From contig NZ_JHZB01000019.1 of NCBI RefSeq assembly GCF_000621145.1, forward strand, positions 1 through 64,000: a stretch of 64,000 nucleotides of DNA, written 5' to 3'. The DNA is from Desulfobulbus elongatus DSM 2908. GTDB lineage: Bacteria; Desulfobacterota; Desulfobulbia; Desulfobulbales; Desulfobulbaceae. Of the stretch, positions 27,913 through 36,579 are shown in pieces. A model generated the notes under the pieces. It was not told the DNA's origin. It saw nothing but the letters and a program-made list of their open reading frames with translations, and made no database searches. The translations under genes were made by a program, and so were the position numbers. Each line of letters begins with the position of its first letter. Position 1 is the first letter of the stretch.

Positions 27913-28575
27913 ATGAAGCCGTACCGCATTGTCATCGCCGACGATCACAGCCTCATCCGCCAGGGGCTGAAGAGTCTCATCCGCACGAATTCCTCCCTGG
28001 CCATCGTCGCGGAAGCGGGCAACGGCGTCGAATTGCTGGAATGTCTGCGCCAGCATCCCCCGGACATGGTGATCCTGGACATCACCATGCCGCAGCTCAA
28101 CGGCATCGAGGCGGTGCGGAAAATACGGCAGCAGTTTCCGGAAATGGCCGTGCTGATCCTGACCATGCATTCCGGCAGCCATCATTTCTATCAGGCCATG
28201 GCCGCCGGCGCCCACGGCTACCTGATCAAGGACGATTCCGACAGCGAACTGCTGACGGCCATCCGCACCATCCGCGGGGGGAAGTCGTATATTTCCTCGC
28301 AGTTGTCGCCGGAGGTCACCGGCGAGGTGATCGCCGGTTTCCGGGATCAGACCAAGACGCCGTTTTTCTGCCTGAGCGACCGGGAGCGACAGGTGCTGCA
28401 TCTGGTGGTTCGGGGGTTCTCAAGTCGGGCGATCGGCGAGAAACTGCGCCTCAGTCCGCGGACCATCGACCATCATCGGGCGAGTCTGCTGAAAAAGTTC
28501 AAAATGAAAAATACCGTTGATCTGGTCAATCATGTGATCAGCAGCGGCATGCTCTCCTTTGACGAGGAACCGTGA
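27913..28575 (+). CDS. NarL/LuxR-type response regulator (orphan)
   Basis: A 220-residue two-component regulator. The receiver domain has the acidic pair D10-D11, phospho-acceptor D56 in MVILDITMP, and conserved Lys in GYLIKDD. The C-terminal LuxR helix-turn-helix begins near LSDRERQVLHLVVRGFSSRAIGEKL. No histidine kinase lies nearby, so the cognate sensor and the targets are unknown. It starts 13 nt after the nth-xth stop and may be co-transcribed with it. Confidence 0.9.
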   Translation: MKPYRIVIADDHSLIRQGLKSLIRTNSSLAIVAEAGNGVELLECLRQHPPDMVILDITMPQLNGIEAVRKIRQQFPEMAVLILTMHSGSHHFYQAMAAGAHGYLIKDDSDSELLTAIRTIRGGKSYISSQLSPEVTGEVIAGFRDQTKTPFFCLSDRERQVLHLVVRGFSSRAIGEKLRLSPRTIDHHRASLLKKFKMKNTVDLVNHVISSGMLSFDEEP

Positions 28576-28651
28576 ATTTTTTCGGTTTTCTATGTGCAGG
28601 TTTTTTCTTGGATATCTCTTCTGTTTTCCGTTGGTTATCTCTGGTAGTCCG

Positions 28652-28676
28652 TATAATTACCTAATCGTTATTAGGT
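28652..28676 (+). promoter_or_regulatory. candidate -10 element with overlapping operator palindrome upstream of HU gene
   Basis: A perfect TATAAT at 28652-28657 is followed one base later by the perfect inverted repeat ACCTAAT-CGTT-ATTAGGT (28659-28676), which would sit on the transcription start. The only -35-like sequence, TTGGTT at 28631-28636, has a short 15-base spacer. The palindrome has no T-tract and so does not look like a terminator. Confidence 0.4.
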
Positions 28677-28789
28677 GATTCCCACAATTGTTTTTTCTGC
28701 CTTCCTGGACTTAAGTACGATCTCCGAACCGGTTGCGTCTCGGGGGACGGCGCGATCTGAATATCCATCAACAGAAGCGAGAACAGTCC

Positions 28790-29062
28790 ATGAACAAAAA
28801 CGACCTCATTGCATCCATTGCGGATTCGGCGAAGATCAGTAAAAGAGCTGCGGCTCAGGGGCTGGATGGCATGCTGACCACCTTGTTCGCCGCCATCAGG
28901 GAGGGAAAACGCGTTACCTTGACCGGGTTCGGTAGTTTCACCATTGTGGAACGCGCCTCCCGGACCGGCAGAAATCCGAAAACCGGCGAAACCGTGCCCA
29001 TCCCCTCGCGTCGGGTGGTCAAGTTCCGGCCGGGAAAGGAACTCTCAAGGAAAATTCAATAA
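28790..29062 (+). CDS. HU family DNA-binding protein
   Basis: A 90-residue histone-like protein of exactly the usual HU length. It opens MNKNDLIASIADSAKISKRAA, and the DNA-binding beta-arm carries GRNPKTGETVPIPSRRVVKF. The start at 28790 was chosen over an upstream in-frame codon because it restores the canonical HU N-terminus. It is monocistronic, with a terminator overlapping the end of the convergent lgt gene. HU versus IHF-type: the arm sequence fits HU. Confidence 0.92.
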   Translation: MNKNDLIASIADSAKISKRAAAQGLDGMLTTLFAAIREGKRVTLTGFGSFTIVERASRTGRNPKTGETVPIPSRRVVKFRPGKELSRKIQ

Positions 29063-29084
29063 GGAAAATTTTGTTGTCGCCGGG

Positions 29085-29128
29085 GCGGCACAGCGGTCTC
29101 AACGGATACCGTTTTGTGCCGCTTTTTT
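29085..29128 (+). terminator. intrinsic terminator of the HU gene, overlapping the 3' end of lgt
   Basis: GCGGCACA (29085-29092) pairs with TGTGCCGC (29115-29122). An inner CGGT/ACCG stem lengthens the hairpin, and six T residues follow. The right arm lies inside the last codons of the convergent lgt gene (stop at 29099). Confidence 0.8.
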
Positions 29129-29917
29129 GTGTCGCCACCACCACAACACCGGGGCGGCGGCCATCATCACCAGACAGAGCAGCTGCCCCATCGACAGGAC
29201 CGACCCGATCAGGCCGATCTGCGGGTCGGGCTCGCGAACGAATTCGACCGCGAACCGGAAACAGCCGTAGAAGCCGAGAAAAAGGGCCAGCAGGCAGCCG
29301 TGCGGCCAGCGGAGCGAGTGTGCCGATTGCCAGGGCCTGGCCTTGACGGCCCACAGGATGGCAAAAAGCACCAGCCCTTCGAGCAGCGCTTCGTAAAGCT
29401 GCGAGGGGTGCCGGGGCAAAGGACCGCCCTCGGGAAAGACCATGCCCCAGGGGACCAGGGTGATCCGGCCGAAGAGTTCGCCGTTGATGAAGTTGCCCAG
29501 ACGGCCGAAGAACAGGCCGAAGGGCGCGGTGACGATGAACAGGTCGGCGGCCTTCCAGAAATCGAGCCTGGTGCGGCGGCAGAAGAGAGCGCCGGCCAGG
29601 ATCGCCCCCAGACAGCCGCCGTGAAACGACATGCCGCCGGTCCAGATGGCCGGGATGGCAAGCGGGTGGGCAAGATAATAGGCCGGATTGTAGAACAGGA
29701 CATATCCCAGTCGGCCGCCGATCACCACCCCCAGGATCAGGATCAGGTGCAGGTCGTCGAGCCGGTCGCGCAACTGCTGCCAGTGAAACCGTCTGGCCTG
29801 GTACAGGACCAGCAGGTAGGCGGCGGCAAAGCCGATGACATACATCAGGCCGTACCAGCGGATCTGGATCGGCCCCACGGAGAGCAGCACCGGATCGATG
29901 GCGGGATAGGGGAGCAT
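29099..29917 (-). CDS. lgt: prolipoprotein diacylglyceryl transferase
   Basis: A 272-residue polytopic inner-membrane enzyme that transfers diacylglycerol from phosphatidylglycerol to the lipobox cysteine of prolipoproteins. The family signature GRLGNFINGELFGR is present, as are the N-terminal FAAAYLL and SFHGGCLGA segments and about seven hydrophobic stretches. It follows mnmG after 20 nt on the same strand, so the two are probably one operon. Confidence 0.95.
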   Translation of the reverse strand: MLPYPAIDPVLLSVGPIQIRWYGLMYVIGFAAAYLLVLYQARRFHWQQLRDRLDDLHLILILGVVIGGRLGYVLFYNPAYYLAHPLAIPAIWTGGMSFHGGCLGAILAGALFCRRTRLDFWKAADLFIVTAPFGLFFGRLGNFINGELFGRITLVPWGMVFPEGGPLPRHPSQLYEALLEGLVLFAILWAVKARPWQSAHSLRWPHGCLLALFLGFYGCFRFAVEFVREPDPQIGLIGSVLSMGQLLCLVMMAAAPVLWWWRHKKAAQNGIR

Positions 29918-29937
29918 GGTGGTTCCTGCGGTGTCGG

Positions 29938-31821
29938 TTAGAGGAGGCCCAGGCGCTTGAGATGGACCTGGAGGACGGAAAGCGCTGCCGGCGTGACGCC
30001 GGATATCCGGGACGCCTGTCCCAGGGAGCGGGGCTGCACCCGGCTCAGTTTCTCCACGACCTCGTTGGAAAGGCCGGGCAGGCCCTTGTAGACCAGATCC
30101 GGCGGCAGTTCGATGCGTTCGAGTTTCTTGAAGCGGGCGATCTGCTCCTCCTGCCGGCGAATATAGCCCTCGTATTTCACCTGCAATTCGATCTCGTCGC
30201 GCAAGGCGAGGGCCTGCGGCGGCAGCGGCAGTTCCGGGGCCACCGCACCGGCCAACTCCGCCAATTGGCGCAGGCGGATCTCCGGCCGGCGGAGGATGTC
30301 CGCCAGGGTGACGGCCTGGCTGATGGCCGGCGAGTTATGCCGGGCGAGAAAGTCGTTCACCGCGCCTTGCGGTTTGACGCGGGTTTCGTGCAGCAGGCGC
30401 ACCGTCTCCTCGATGCAGTCCCGCTTGCGCTGAAAGGCTTGCCAAGTGGATGCATCCACCAGGCCGATCCGGTGGCCGGTCTGCCGCAGCCGCATGTCGG
30501 CGTTGTCTTCCCGCAAGAGCAGGCGGTATTCCGCCCGCGAGGTAAAAAGACGATAGGGTTCCTTGGTCCCCAGGGTGACCAGGTCGTCGATCAGCACGCC
30601 GAGATAGGCCTGGGAGCGGTCGAGCACCACCGGCGCCTCGCCCCGCACATACTGGACGGCGTTGATGGCGGCCATCAGGCCCTGGCCGGCGGCCTCCTCG
30701 TAGCCGGAGGTACCGTTGATCTGGCCGGCCAGAAAGAGGCCGCCGATCAGTTTCGTCTCCAGTGACGGCTTCAGTTCCCGCGGATCGATATAGTCGTACT
30801 CGATGGCGTAGCCGGGGCGGATAATGCGCGCCTGTTCCAGTCCGGGAATGGAATGGACCATGGCGATCTGGGTGGCCAGGGGCAGGCTGGTGGGGATGCC
30901 GTTGGGATAGACTTCGATGGTTTCCAGGCCCTCGGGCTCGAGAAAGATCTGGTGGCGCGGCTTTTCCGGAAAGCGCATCACCTTGTCCTCGATCGACGGG
31001 CAGTAGCGGGCGCCCACGCCCTCGATGATGCCGGCGTACATCGGCGACTGATCGATGGATCCGCGGATGATTTCGTGGGTACGCTCGTTGGTGTAGGTGA
31101 TGTAACAGGGCCGTTGGGGGAGCGGCGGCGCGCCTGTGGAGGAGAAGGAAAAGAGGGCGGGCTCGTCGTCGGTGTCCTGGGCCTCCAGCCGGGAATAGTC
31201 GATGGTGTTGCCGTCCAGCCGGGGCGTGGTGCCGGTCTTCATCCGGCCCACGGCGAAACCGGTGGCGGCGAACCACTGGGCCAGCTTGGTCGAGGGCGCG
31301 TCGCCCATCCGGCCGGCGGGAAAATGTTTCAGGCCGATGTGGATCAGGCCGTTGAGAAAGGTGCCGGTGGCAACCACGATCGCCTGCACCCGGACCCGCT
31401 CGTCCAGGGAGGTGCGCAGGCCGGTCACCCTGCCGTTCTCGACCAGGATTTCATCGACCATGGCCTGCCGGATGGCCAGGTTGGGCTGGTTTTCCAGCAC
31501 ATGCTTCATGCGCAGCCGGTACAGAAGCCGGTCGGCCTGGGCCCTGGAGGAGCGAACGGCCGGCCCCTTGCTGGTGTTGAGCCGCCGGAACTGGATGCCG
31601 GTGGCATCGATGTTTTTGGCCATTTCACCGCCCAGGGCGTCGATCTCCTTGACCAGATGGCCCTTGGCCAGGCCGCCGATGGCGGGGTTGCAGGACATGG
31701 CCCCGATGGTGTCGGCGTTGATGATGCACACCAGGGTGCGGCAGCCCATGCGGGCCGCGGCCAGCGCCGCCTCGCAGCCGGCGTGGCCCGCGCCGATGAC
31801 GGCGATGTCGAAGTCAGTCAT
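29938..31821 (-). CDS. mnmG: tRNA uridine-5-carboxymethylaminomethyl modification enzyme MnmG (GidA)
   Basis: A 627-residue FAD-dependent enzyme that works with MnmE to modify U34 of tRNAs. The N-terminal FAD motif is [19 protein letters not shown], and the GidA signatures [11 protein letters not shown]-like ([15 protein letters not shown]) and [16 protein letters not shown] are present. Length is normal. Its partner mnmE lies about 5 kb away on the opposite strand. A strong promoter is visible upstream at 31915-31942. Confidence 0.97.
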   Translation of the reverse strand: MTDFDIAVIGAGHAGCEAALAAARMGCRTLVCIINADTIGAMSCNPAIGGLAKGHLVKEIDALGGEMAKNIDATGIQFRRLNTSKGPAVRSSRAQADRLLYRLRMKHVLENQPNLAIRQAMVDEILVENGRVTGLRTSLDERVRVQAIVVATGTFLNGLIHIGLKHFPAGRMGDAPSTKLAQWFAATGFAVGRMKTGTTPRLDGNTIDYSRLEAQDTDDEPALFSFSSTGAPPLPQRPCYITYTNERTHEIIRGSIDQSPMYAGIIEGVGARYCPSIEDKVMRFPEKPRHQIFLEPEGLETIEVYPNGIPTSLPLATQIAMVHSIPGLEQARIIRPGYAIEYDYIDPRELKPSLETKLIGGLFLAGQINGTSGYEEAAGQGLMAAINAVQYVRGEAPVVLDRSQAYLGVLIDDLVTLGTKEPYRLFTSRAEYRLLLREDNADMRLRQTGHRIGLVDASTWQAFQRKRDCIEETVRLLHETRVKPQGAVNDFLARHNSPAISQAVTLADILRRPEIRLRQLAELAGAVAPELPLPPQALALRDEIELQVKYEGYIRRQEEQIARFKKLERIELPPDLVYKGLPGLSNEVVEKLSRVQPRSLGQASRISGVTPAALSVLQVHLKRLGLL

Positions 31822-31914
31822 GGTGATTCAGGGCGACGAAAGTGTCCGGCAAAAAAATTGACGAATCGCGGTGGGCCGGGCAAGGTCCTGCGCGTCGGCT
31901 ACGAAAAAAACGCT

Positions 31915-31942
31915 ATTATACGGTATCGGCCCCTATTTGCAA
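31915..31942 (-). promoter_or_regulatory. sigma-70 promoter of mnmG-lgt
   Basis: Read on the minus strand: TTGCAA (31942-31937), a 16-base spacer and a perfect TATAAT (31920-31915), about 95 nt upstream of the mnmG start. Confidence 0.65.
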
Positions 31943-31974
31943 GCATCCTGGCCGGAAAGCGCGCCACCGGGCAA

Positions 31975-32008
31975 GGCGGGCGGAGCGGCGGCGCCGGACC
32001 CGCCCGCC
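31975..32008 (-). terminator. GC-rich hairpin after the methyltransferase gene
   Basis: A 9-bp perfect stem, GGCGGGCGG/CCGCCCGCC, with a 16-nt loop directly follows the minus-strand methyltransferase stop (32013). There is no T-tract, so termination is only possible; it could instead protect the transcript end. Confidence 0.35.
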
Positions 32009-32012
32009 CGGC

Positions 32013-32846
32013 TCAGCGCCGGGAACAGTCCGGGTGCCAGCTGATGTAGGCCCAGGTGGGGACATGGCGGGGATGGAGCGAAATCGAGCCGTCCCCGTGG
32101 CTGGCGGCGATGGAGCGGAGGTACTCACGCAATCGGGTGCTTTCATGCTCGTCCAGATCCTGGAACATCCACTGGTAGCGGCTGAGGGCCTCGTCCAGCG
32201 ACCGGTAGCGGGCCGTTTCTTCCAGGCGGATGAAATCGATGGTGGCCGGACAGCCCATCTGGTAGAGGAGATTGACGGTGTAGATGTAATCCGGGCCGGG
32301 GTCCAGGGGACGGCCGACCGCGGCGAAGGCGTCGGGATCGTGGGGCCCGGAACCGACCCGGTCGGTCACCGCCACCTTGTGCACGGCAAATTCGTTCAGC
32401 CGGCGGAGGGCGGCGGCCAGGTCGGCGACGGCCAGCGAACGCGAGGCGATGACCAGATCGTGCGGCACGATGCCGTGCCCGCGCCAGTCGTCGTCCCAGG
32501 AGAGGGGAAAGGTGGTGATGTTGGCGAGTCGGGACTGCCTCGCCCGGTCGGCCAGGATGTGGAGCATCTTGGTCGAAAAATCAATGCAGGTGACGGCCCG
32601 CACCTGCGCCGCCAACGGCAGCGCCAGGGTGCCGGGGCCGCTGCCCACATCGAGCACGGACCAGGCCGGCTCCGGCTTGAGCAGGGCGAGGAAAGTGTCG
32701 GCATAGACCGATTGCCCGGTGCGCCGGGCAAAGGAGGCGGCCCGTTCGTTCCAATCGGTGGCGCCCTTGGAGTGCCATGATCTTTCTGCGTGTGCCTGTT
32801 GCCAGAGGAGGTTCCAGTTGATGTCCTGGTATCGTCGGAGGGGCAT
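32013..32846 (-). CDS. class I SAM-dependent methyltransferase
   Basis: A 277-residue methyltransferase of unknown substrate. The SAM-binding motif I is VLDVGSGPGTLALPLA, followed by the acidic residue in TCIDFSTKML and a motif II-like DLVIASRSLAV. The start was set at ATG 32846, giving MPLRRYQDINWNLLW. The open frame continues upstream across the divergent rpmH promoter region and into rpmH, which is implausible. An AAGG lies about 10 nt before the chosen start. The C-terminus (PTWAYISWHPD) is unassigned. Confidence 0.8.
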   Translation of the reverse strand: MPLRRYQDINWNLLWQQAHAERSWHSKGATDWNERAASFARRTGQSVYADTFLALLKPEPAWSVLDVGSGPGTLALPLAAQVRAVTCIDFSTKMLHILADRARQSRLANITTFPLSWDDDWRGHGIVPHDLVIASRSLAVADLAAALRRLNEFAVHKVAVTDRVGSGPHDPDAFAAVGRPLDPGPDYIYTVNLLYQMGCPATIDFIRLEETARYRSLDEALSRYQWMFQDLDEHESTRLREYLRSIAASHGDGSISLHPRHVPTWAYISWHPDCSRR

Positions 32847-32873
32847 GGCGTACCTTGGCCGGGGTGAAATAAT

Positions 32874-32903
32874 TTGACAGATCCCGTGCTCTATGATTAA
32901 AAT
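32874..32903 (+). promoter_or_regulatory. sigma-70 promoter upstream of rpmH
   Basis: TTGACA at 32874-32879, an 18-base spacer and TAAAAT at 32898-32903, giving a leader of about 170 nt before rpmH. It probably drives the rpmH-rnpA-yidD-yidC-jag-mnmE block. Confidence 0.65.
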
Positions 32904-33080
32904 AGGCCTCTTTTTCAGGAGCGCGCAATCGGCCGTTTCCGGGGCTGCTTGTGGCGAAGACCGCTGCTGCATTTTTTCCACCAGCGCGCAGGGCGGTCCC
33001 AAAAGAGCACGCATAAGCAGCAAGCGCTTCCACTCCCTCTCCTCTATTAAACAGATTGTCAGCAAGAAAGGAATTGGATT

Positions 33081-33218
33081 ATGAGCAAGAGGACGTTCCA
33101 GCCCAGCACCACCAAACGCGCCCGCACCCACGGATTCCTGGTCCGCATGAAAACCCGTACCGGCCGGGCGGTGATCAAGAGACGAAGAGCAAAAGGCCGC
33201 AAGCAGTTGGCGCCCTGA
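33081..33218 (+). CDS. rpmH: 50S ribosomal protein L34
   Basis: A 45-residue basic protein ([19 protein letters not shown]...), a clear L34. AAAGGA lies upstream of ATG 33081. It is the first gene of the conserved rpmH-rnpA-yidD-yidC block. Confidence 0.96.
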   Translation: MSKRTFQPSTTKRARTHGFLVRMKTRTGRAVIKRRRAKGRKQLAP

Positions 33219-33223
33219 ACCGC

Positions 33224-33559
33224 TTGGATCGCTGCACGCTTCCGAAACAACATCTGCTGCGAACAACCGGGGAGTTTCAGCGCGTCTACCGATCCGGCCG
33301 GCGGCTTCGGGGAGAGGGGTTCGCCCTGATCTTCCTGCCCAACGCCTTGGCGCACAACCGACTGGGGATCAGTGTGCACCGCAAGGCAGGCAACGCTGTG
33401 CGGCGCAACCGGATCAAGCGATTGATCCGGGAGGTCTTCCGTCTGCACCGCGATCGGTTCCCGCCGTCCGCCGATATCGTTTTCACCGTCCGCCCCGAAT
33501 TCGCCATCAACAGTCTGCTGGACATGCATGCCAGTGTGGTTCGCCTTATCGGGGCCTGA
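33224..33559 (+). CDS. rnpA: ribonuclease P protein component
   Basis: The 111-residue basic protein subunit of RNase P, which matures tRNA 5' ends. The signature is the RNR motif region [21 protein letters not shown]. There is no ATG in a sensible position. TTG 33224 (giving [13 protein letters not shown]) is proposed because it follows rpmH by 5 nt and yields the normal length. An upstream CTG/TTG within rpmH cannot be excluded. The overlapping arrangement with rpmH is common. Confidence 0.92.
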   Translation: MDRCTLPKQHLLRTTGEFQRVYRSGRRLRGEGFALIFLPNALAHNRLGISVHRKAGNAVRRNRIKRLIREVFRLHRDRFPPSADIVFTVRPEFAINSLLDMHASVVRLIGA

Positions 33560-33573
33560 TCAGGTGCAAGACG

Positions 33574-33855
33574 ATGCCCGTAACGAAGCAACATAACGAC
33601 AACACTTCGGAAACGGCGTCCCGGTCCCGCCGATGGCGAGCTGTGCCCGGACGCTGTCTGATTGCGTTGTTCAGGGGATACCAGTACTTCGTCTCCCCTC
33701 TTTTCCCTCCCTCCTGCCGTTTCGTGCCCACCTGTTCCCAGTATGCGATCGAGGCTGTCGCCAAATACGGCGCCATCCGGGGGACAGGGCTGGCGCTCTG
33801 GCGGATAGCGCGCTGCCATCCCTTTTCCCGGGGCGGCTATGATCCGGTCCGATGA
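33574..33855 (+). CDS. yidD: YidD, membrane protein insertion efficiency factor
   Basis: A 93-residue protein with the YidD core: [30 protein letters not shown] and the C-terminal [12 protein letters not shown]. All conserved cysteines (PSCRF, PTCSQ, RCHPF) are present. The first 25 residues before the core are longer than usual and hydrophilic. It is located between rnpA and yidC as is typical. Confidence 0.93.
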   Translation: MPVTKQHNDNTSETASRSRRWRAVPGRCLIALFRGYQYFVSPLFPPSCRFVPTCSQYAIEAVAKYGAIRGTGLALWRIARCHPFSRGGYDPVR

Positions 33856-33927
33856 GCCGCCGCAGTAGCGCTTCGTTTCCTTCCAATCAAGACCCCTGCC
33901 GCCGCAGAGGGTTGCAAAGGTACCTCC

Positions 33928-35577
33928 ATGGATCTCAATAGAGCTTTTCTGGCCGTTGTTCTCTCGCTGTTCATTCTGGTTGGCTTCCAGTACCTCTTCC
34001 CCCCCGCTCCGCCTCAGCAGACGCCCGCCGGCCCGCCGGCGCAGCAGGCCACAGAGCAGGCCGCCGTCCAGCCGCCTCAGGCGCAGATGCAGGCACCCAC
34101 CGCGCCCGCCGGCGCGGTCCAGCCGGTGGCCGTGGACCCGAAGGCCCGGGACATCACGGTGGAGACGCCGTTGTATGCCGTGGTCATCAACGAGCAGGGC
34201 GGCGGGTTCAAGAGTTTTGTCCTCAAGGAATACCGCAACAAGATGGACAAGGATTCCGGGCCAATGCAGTTGCTTTTCGACAAGGGACCCGGCAGCCTGC
34301 CCGTGCTCTTTTCCCTCGACAACGGCAGCGGCGCCGTCCTGCCCCTGTTCAAGGCGGACAAGACCGCCGTCACGCTCGGCAAGGAAAACGAGACGGCCCA
34401 ACTGACCATGACCGCCACCCTGGCTGAAGGACTCACCGTGGTCCGCACTCTGACCTTCCGCAGCGACAGCTATCTCATCAACGTCGACTACAAGGTTCAG
34501 AACACCAGCGACAGGCCGGCGCAGGTCTCGCCCGCCCTGACGCTGACCAACGAGCCCTTCGCCCACGCCGCGGGCAGCAGCGAGTTCCTGTTTTACGGAC
34601 CCGCCGCCTTTGTCAACGGCGAACTGGTGGAAACCAAGCCGAAGAAGCTGACCGAAGGGCCGGTGGTGCTCCAGGGCAAGGTGAGCTGGACCGGCTTTGT
34701 CGACAGCTATTTCATGACCGCCGTGGTGCCGACCGGCGGCAATGCGGTGACCGTGACCCTGCAGGGCTCGGACAAGCAGGTGCGCACCGTGGTTTCCGAA
34801 GGCATCCAGGGCATCGGCAGCCATGAAACCAAGTCGTATGCCTACACCCTCTATTTTGGTCCCAAGAAGCTGAAAATCCTTGAAGCAGCCGGCAGCGATC
34901 TGGCCAAGTCGGTGGATTTCGGCTGGTTCGACGTGCTCGGCAAGCCGATGCTGTGGCTGCTGAATTTCTTTCATCAGTACAGCGGCAACTACGGCGTGGC
35001 CATTATTCTGCTGACCGTGCTGATCAAGCTGCTCTTCTGGCCGATTACCCAGAAAGGTATGAAGTCGATGAAGAACATGCAGAAACTTCAGCCCAAGATC
35101 GCCAAGATCCGGGAACGGTACAAAAACGATCCGGCCGCGATGAATCAGGAGGTCATGACCCTGTACAAGACCTACAAGGTCAATCCGGTGGGCGGCTGCC
35201 TACCGATGCTGATTCAGATTCCCTTCTTCTTTGCCCTGTACCGGGTGCTGATGGCGGCCATCGAACTGCGGCACGCCCCCTTCATGCTGTGGATCAACGA
35301 CCTCTCCGCCCCGGACCGGCTGTGGATCGGCTTCGACATCCCCTACCTGCACGGCATCCCGGTCCTGACCCTGCTGATGGGGGCGTCCATGTACTTTCAG
35401 CAGAAGATGACGCCAACCACGGCCGATCCGATGCAGGCGCGGATGATGCAGTTTCTGCCGCTCGTGTTCACCGTCATGTTCATCAATTTTGCATCGGGCC
35501 TGGTGCTGTACTGGTTTGTCAACAATCTGCTGTCGATGCTGCAACAGTATCTCATCAACCGGCAAAACAAGGCCTGA
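33928..35577 (+). CDS. yidC: membrane protein insertase YidC
   Basis: A 549-residue Gram-negative type YidC. It has an N-terminal membrane helix (residues about 5-24), a Pro/Gln-rich linker, a large periplasmic beta-domain (about 60-330) and a C-terminal five-helix insertase core starting near LLNFFHQYSGNYGVAIILLT. PITQKGMKSMKNMQKLQPK and PMLIQIPFFFALYRVL are family hallmarks. It inserts and folds inner-membrane proteins together with Sec or alone. Confidence 0.97.
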   Translation: MDLNRAFLAVVLSLFILVGFQYLFPPAPPQQTPAGPPAQQATEQAAVQPPQAQMQAPTAPAGAVQPVAVDPKARDITVETPLYAVVINEQGGGFKSFVLKEYRNKMDKDSGPMQLLFDKGPGSLPVLFSLDNGSGAVLPLFKADKTAVTLGKENETAQLTMTATLAEGLTVVRTLTFRSDSYLINVDYKVQNTSDRPAQVSPALTLTNEPFAHAAGSSEFLFYGPAAFVNGELVETKPKKLTEGPVVLQGKVSWTGFVDSYFMTAVVPTGGNAVTVTLQGSDKQVRTVVSEGIQGIGSHETKSYAYTLYFGPKKLKILEAAGSDLAKSVDFGWFDVLGKPMLWLLNFFHQYSGNYGVAIILLTVLIKLLFWPITQKGMKSMKNMQKLQPKIAKIRERYKNDPAAMNQEVMTLYKTYKVNPVGGCLPMLIQIPFFFALYRVLMAAIELRHAPFMLWINDLSAPDRLWIGFDIPYLHGIPVLTLLMGASMYFQQKMTPTTADPMQARMMQFLPLVFTVMFINFASGLVLYWFVNNLLSMLQQYLINRQNKA

Positions 35578-35601
35578 TTTCAGGTGGGCGATAGGTGCAT
35601 C

Positions 35602-36579
35602 ATGGCGAAAGGACAAGACTTTTACGGTAAGGATATCGCCGAGGTCATCGAACGGGCCTGCAAAACCCTCGGGGTGTCTCGGGAAGATCTCGATATCGAG
35701 GTGCTGGAAACCGGATCGGCCGGTATTTTCGGCTTGTGCAAGAAAAAGGCCCACATCCGGGTGCAGCGCAAGGCCGTTTCCATGATCGAGGCCATCGAGG
35801 CCGCCGCCGACGCCGCGCCGGCGGAAAAGCCGGCCGCACCCGGCAAAGCTGCGCCGGCGCCCCAGGAGGATGCCGGGGAGCGGGGCGTTCGCGACGAGGT
35901 GTCCGACTCCGCGGCAATGGTTGCAGAGAGCGTCCCCGTCGATGAACCCGCGCCGGCTGTTGCCCCCGAGGCGGCCGTCGGTTCGGAGCAGCGGGAGGAC
36001 GACGACGAGGAGCAGGACGGCGAGGCGGAGGATTTCGAGGAGGAAGCACCGATCGAACCGCCATCGGAGGAGAGCCTAGCCGCCATTCAGGCCGACCTGG
36101 ACCGGCTGCTGACCCTGATGGGATTGCCTTCGGCGGTGCGGGTGATGTTCGAGGACAACACCGTGCACTGCACCATCACCGGACCGCACGAGGCCCATAT
36201 CGTCGGCCCCGAAGGGCGGACGCTGGACAGCCTGCAGTACCTGCTGCGCAAGATGGTGGCCCGGCATCTGCCTGACAGAATCATGCTGTCCCTCAACGCC
36301 GGCGACTTCCGCGAACGGCGGGCCGAGGAGCTGAAGATGCGGGCGGTCGAACTGGCGGCCCAGGTCAAGGCAGACGGCAAGACCCAGGCCATCCCGGCCC
36401 TCAATCCGTCGGAGCGGCGGGTGGTACACATGGTGCTGCAGGAGGACAAGGGCGTGCGCAGCCGGTCGGTGGGCGAGGGCCTGTTCAAAAAGGTCCTGAT
36501 CTACAAGCCCGGCAAGGGCCGGCGGCCGACGCCGAAGAAACGGCGGGGAGGCCAGGGTGGCCGCTCATCCGGCGACTGA
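35602..36579 (+). CDS. Jag/KhpB-like KH-R3H RNA-binding protein with acidic linker
   Basis: A 325-residue protein with a Jag N-terminal domain (1-55). A long Ala/Pro- and Glu/Asp-rich low-complexity linker follows (about 65-160; the densest acidic part is about 130-150). Next come a KH-like domain with GPEGRTLDSLQYLLRK (202-217) and an R3H domain ending with SRSVGEG (287-293). It is expected to bind RNA. The start at ATG 35602 follows AGGTG. It overlaps mnmE by 23 nt. Position after yidC is conserved in many bacteria, although most Gram-negatives outside this group lack it. Confidence 0.88.
   Translation: MAKGQDFYGKDIAEVIERACKTLGVSREDLDIEVLETGSAGIFGLCKKKAHIRVQRKAVSMIEAIEAAADAAPAEKPAAPGKAAPAPQEDAGERGVRDEVSDSAAMVAESVPVDEPAPAVAPEAAVGSEQREDDDEEQDGEAEDFEEEAPIEPPSEESLAAIQADLDRLLTLMGLPSAVRVMFEDNTVHCTITGPHEAHIVGPEGRTLDSLQYLLRKMVARHLPDRIMLSLNAGDFRERRAEELKMRAVELAAQVKADGKTQAIPALNPSERRVVHMVLQEDKGVRSRSVGEGLFKKVLIYKPGKGRRPTPKKRRGGQGGRSSGD

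Noticed and set aside
28659-28676. Palindrome as a NarL heptamer pair
   Set aside because: The arms do not match the TACYYMT heptamer in the 7-2-7 arrangement; only a generic operator is proposed.
31822-33081. Possible replication origin beside the rpmH-rnpA-yidC-mnmE locus
   Set aside because: This locus borders oriC in many bacteria, but no cluster of TTATCCACA-like DnaA boxes was seen and dnaA/dnaN are not in the window.
32847-33266. N-terminal extension of the minus-strand methyltransferase to a 417-residue protein
   Set aside because: The extension would run through the rpmH promoter and rpmH itself on the opposite strand; the family start fits ATG 32846.
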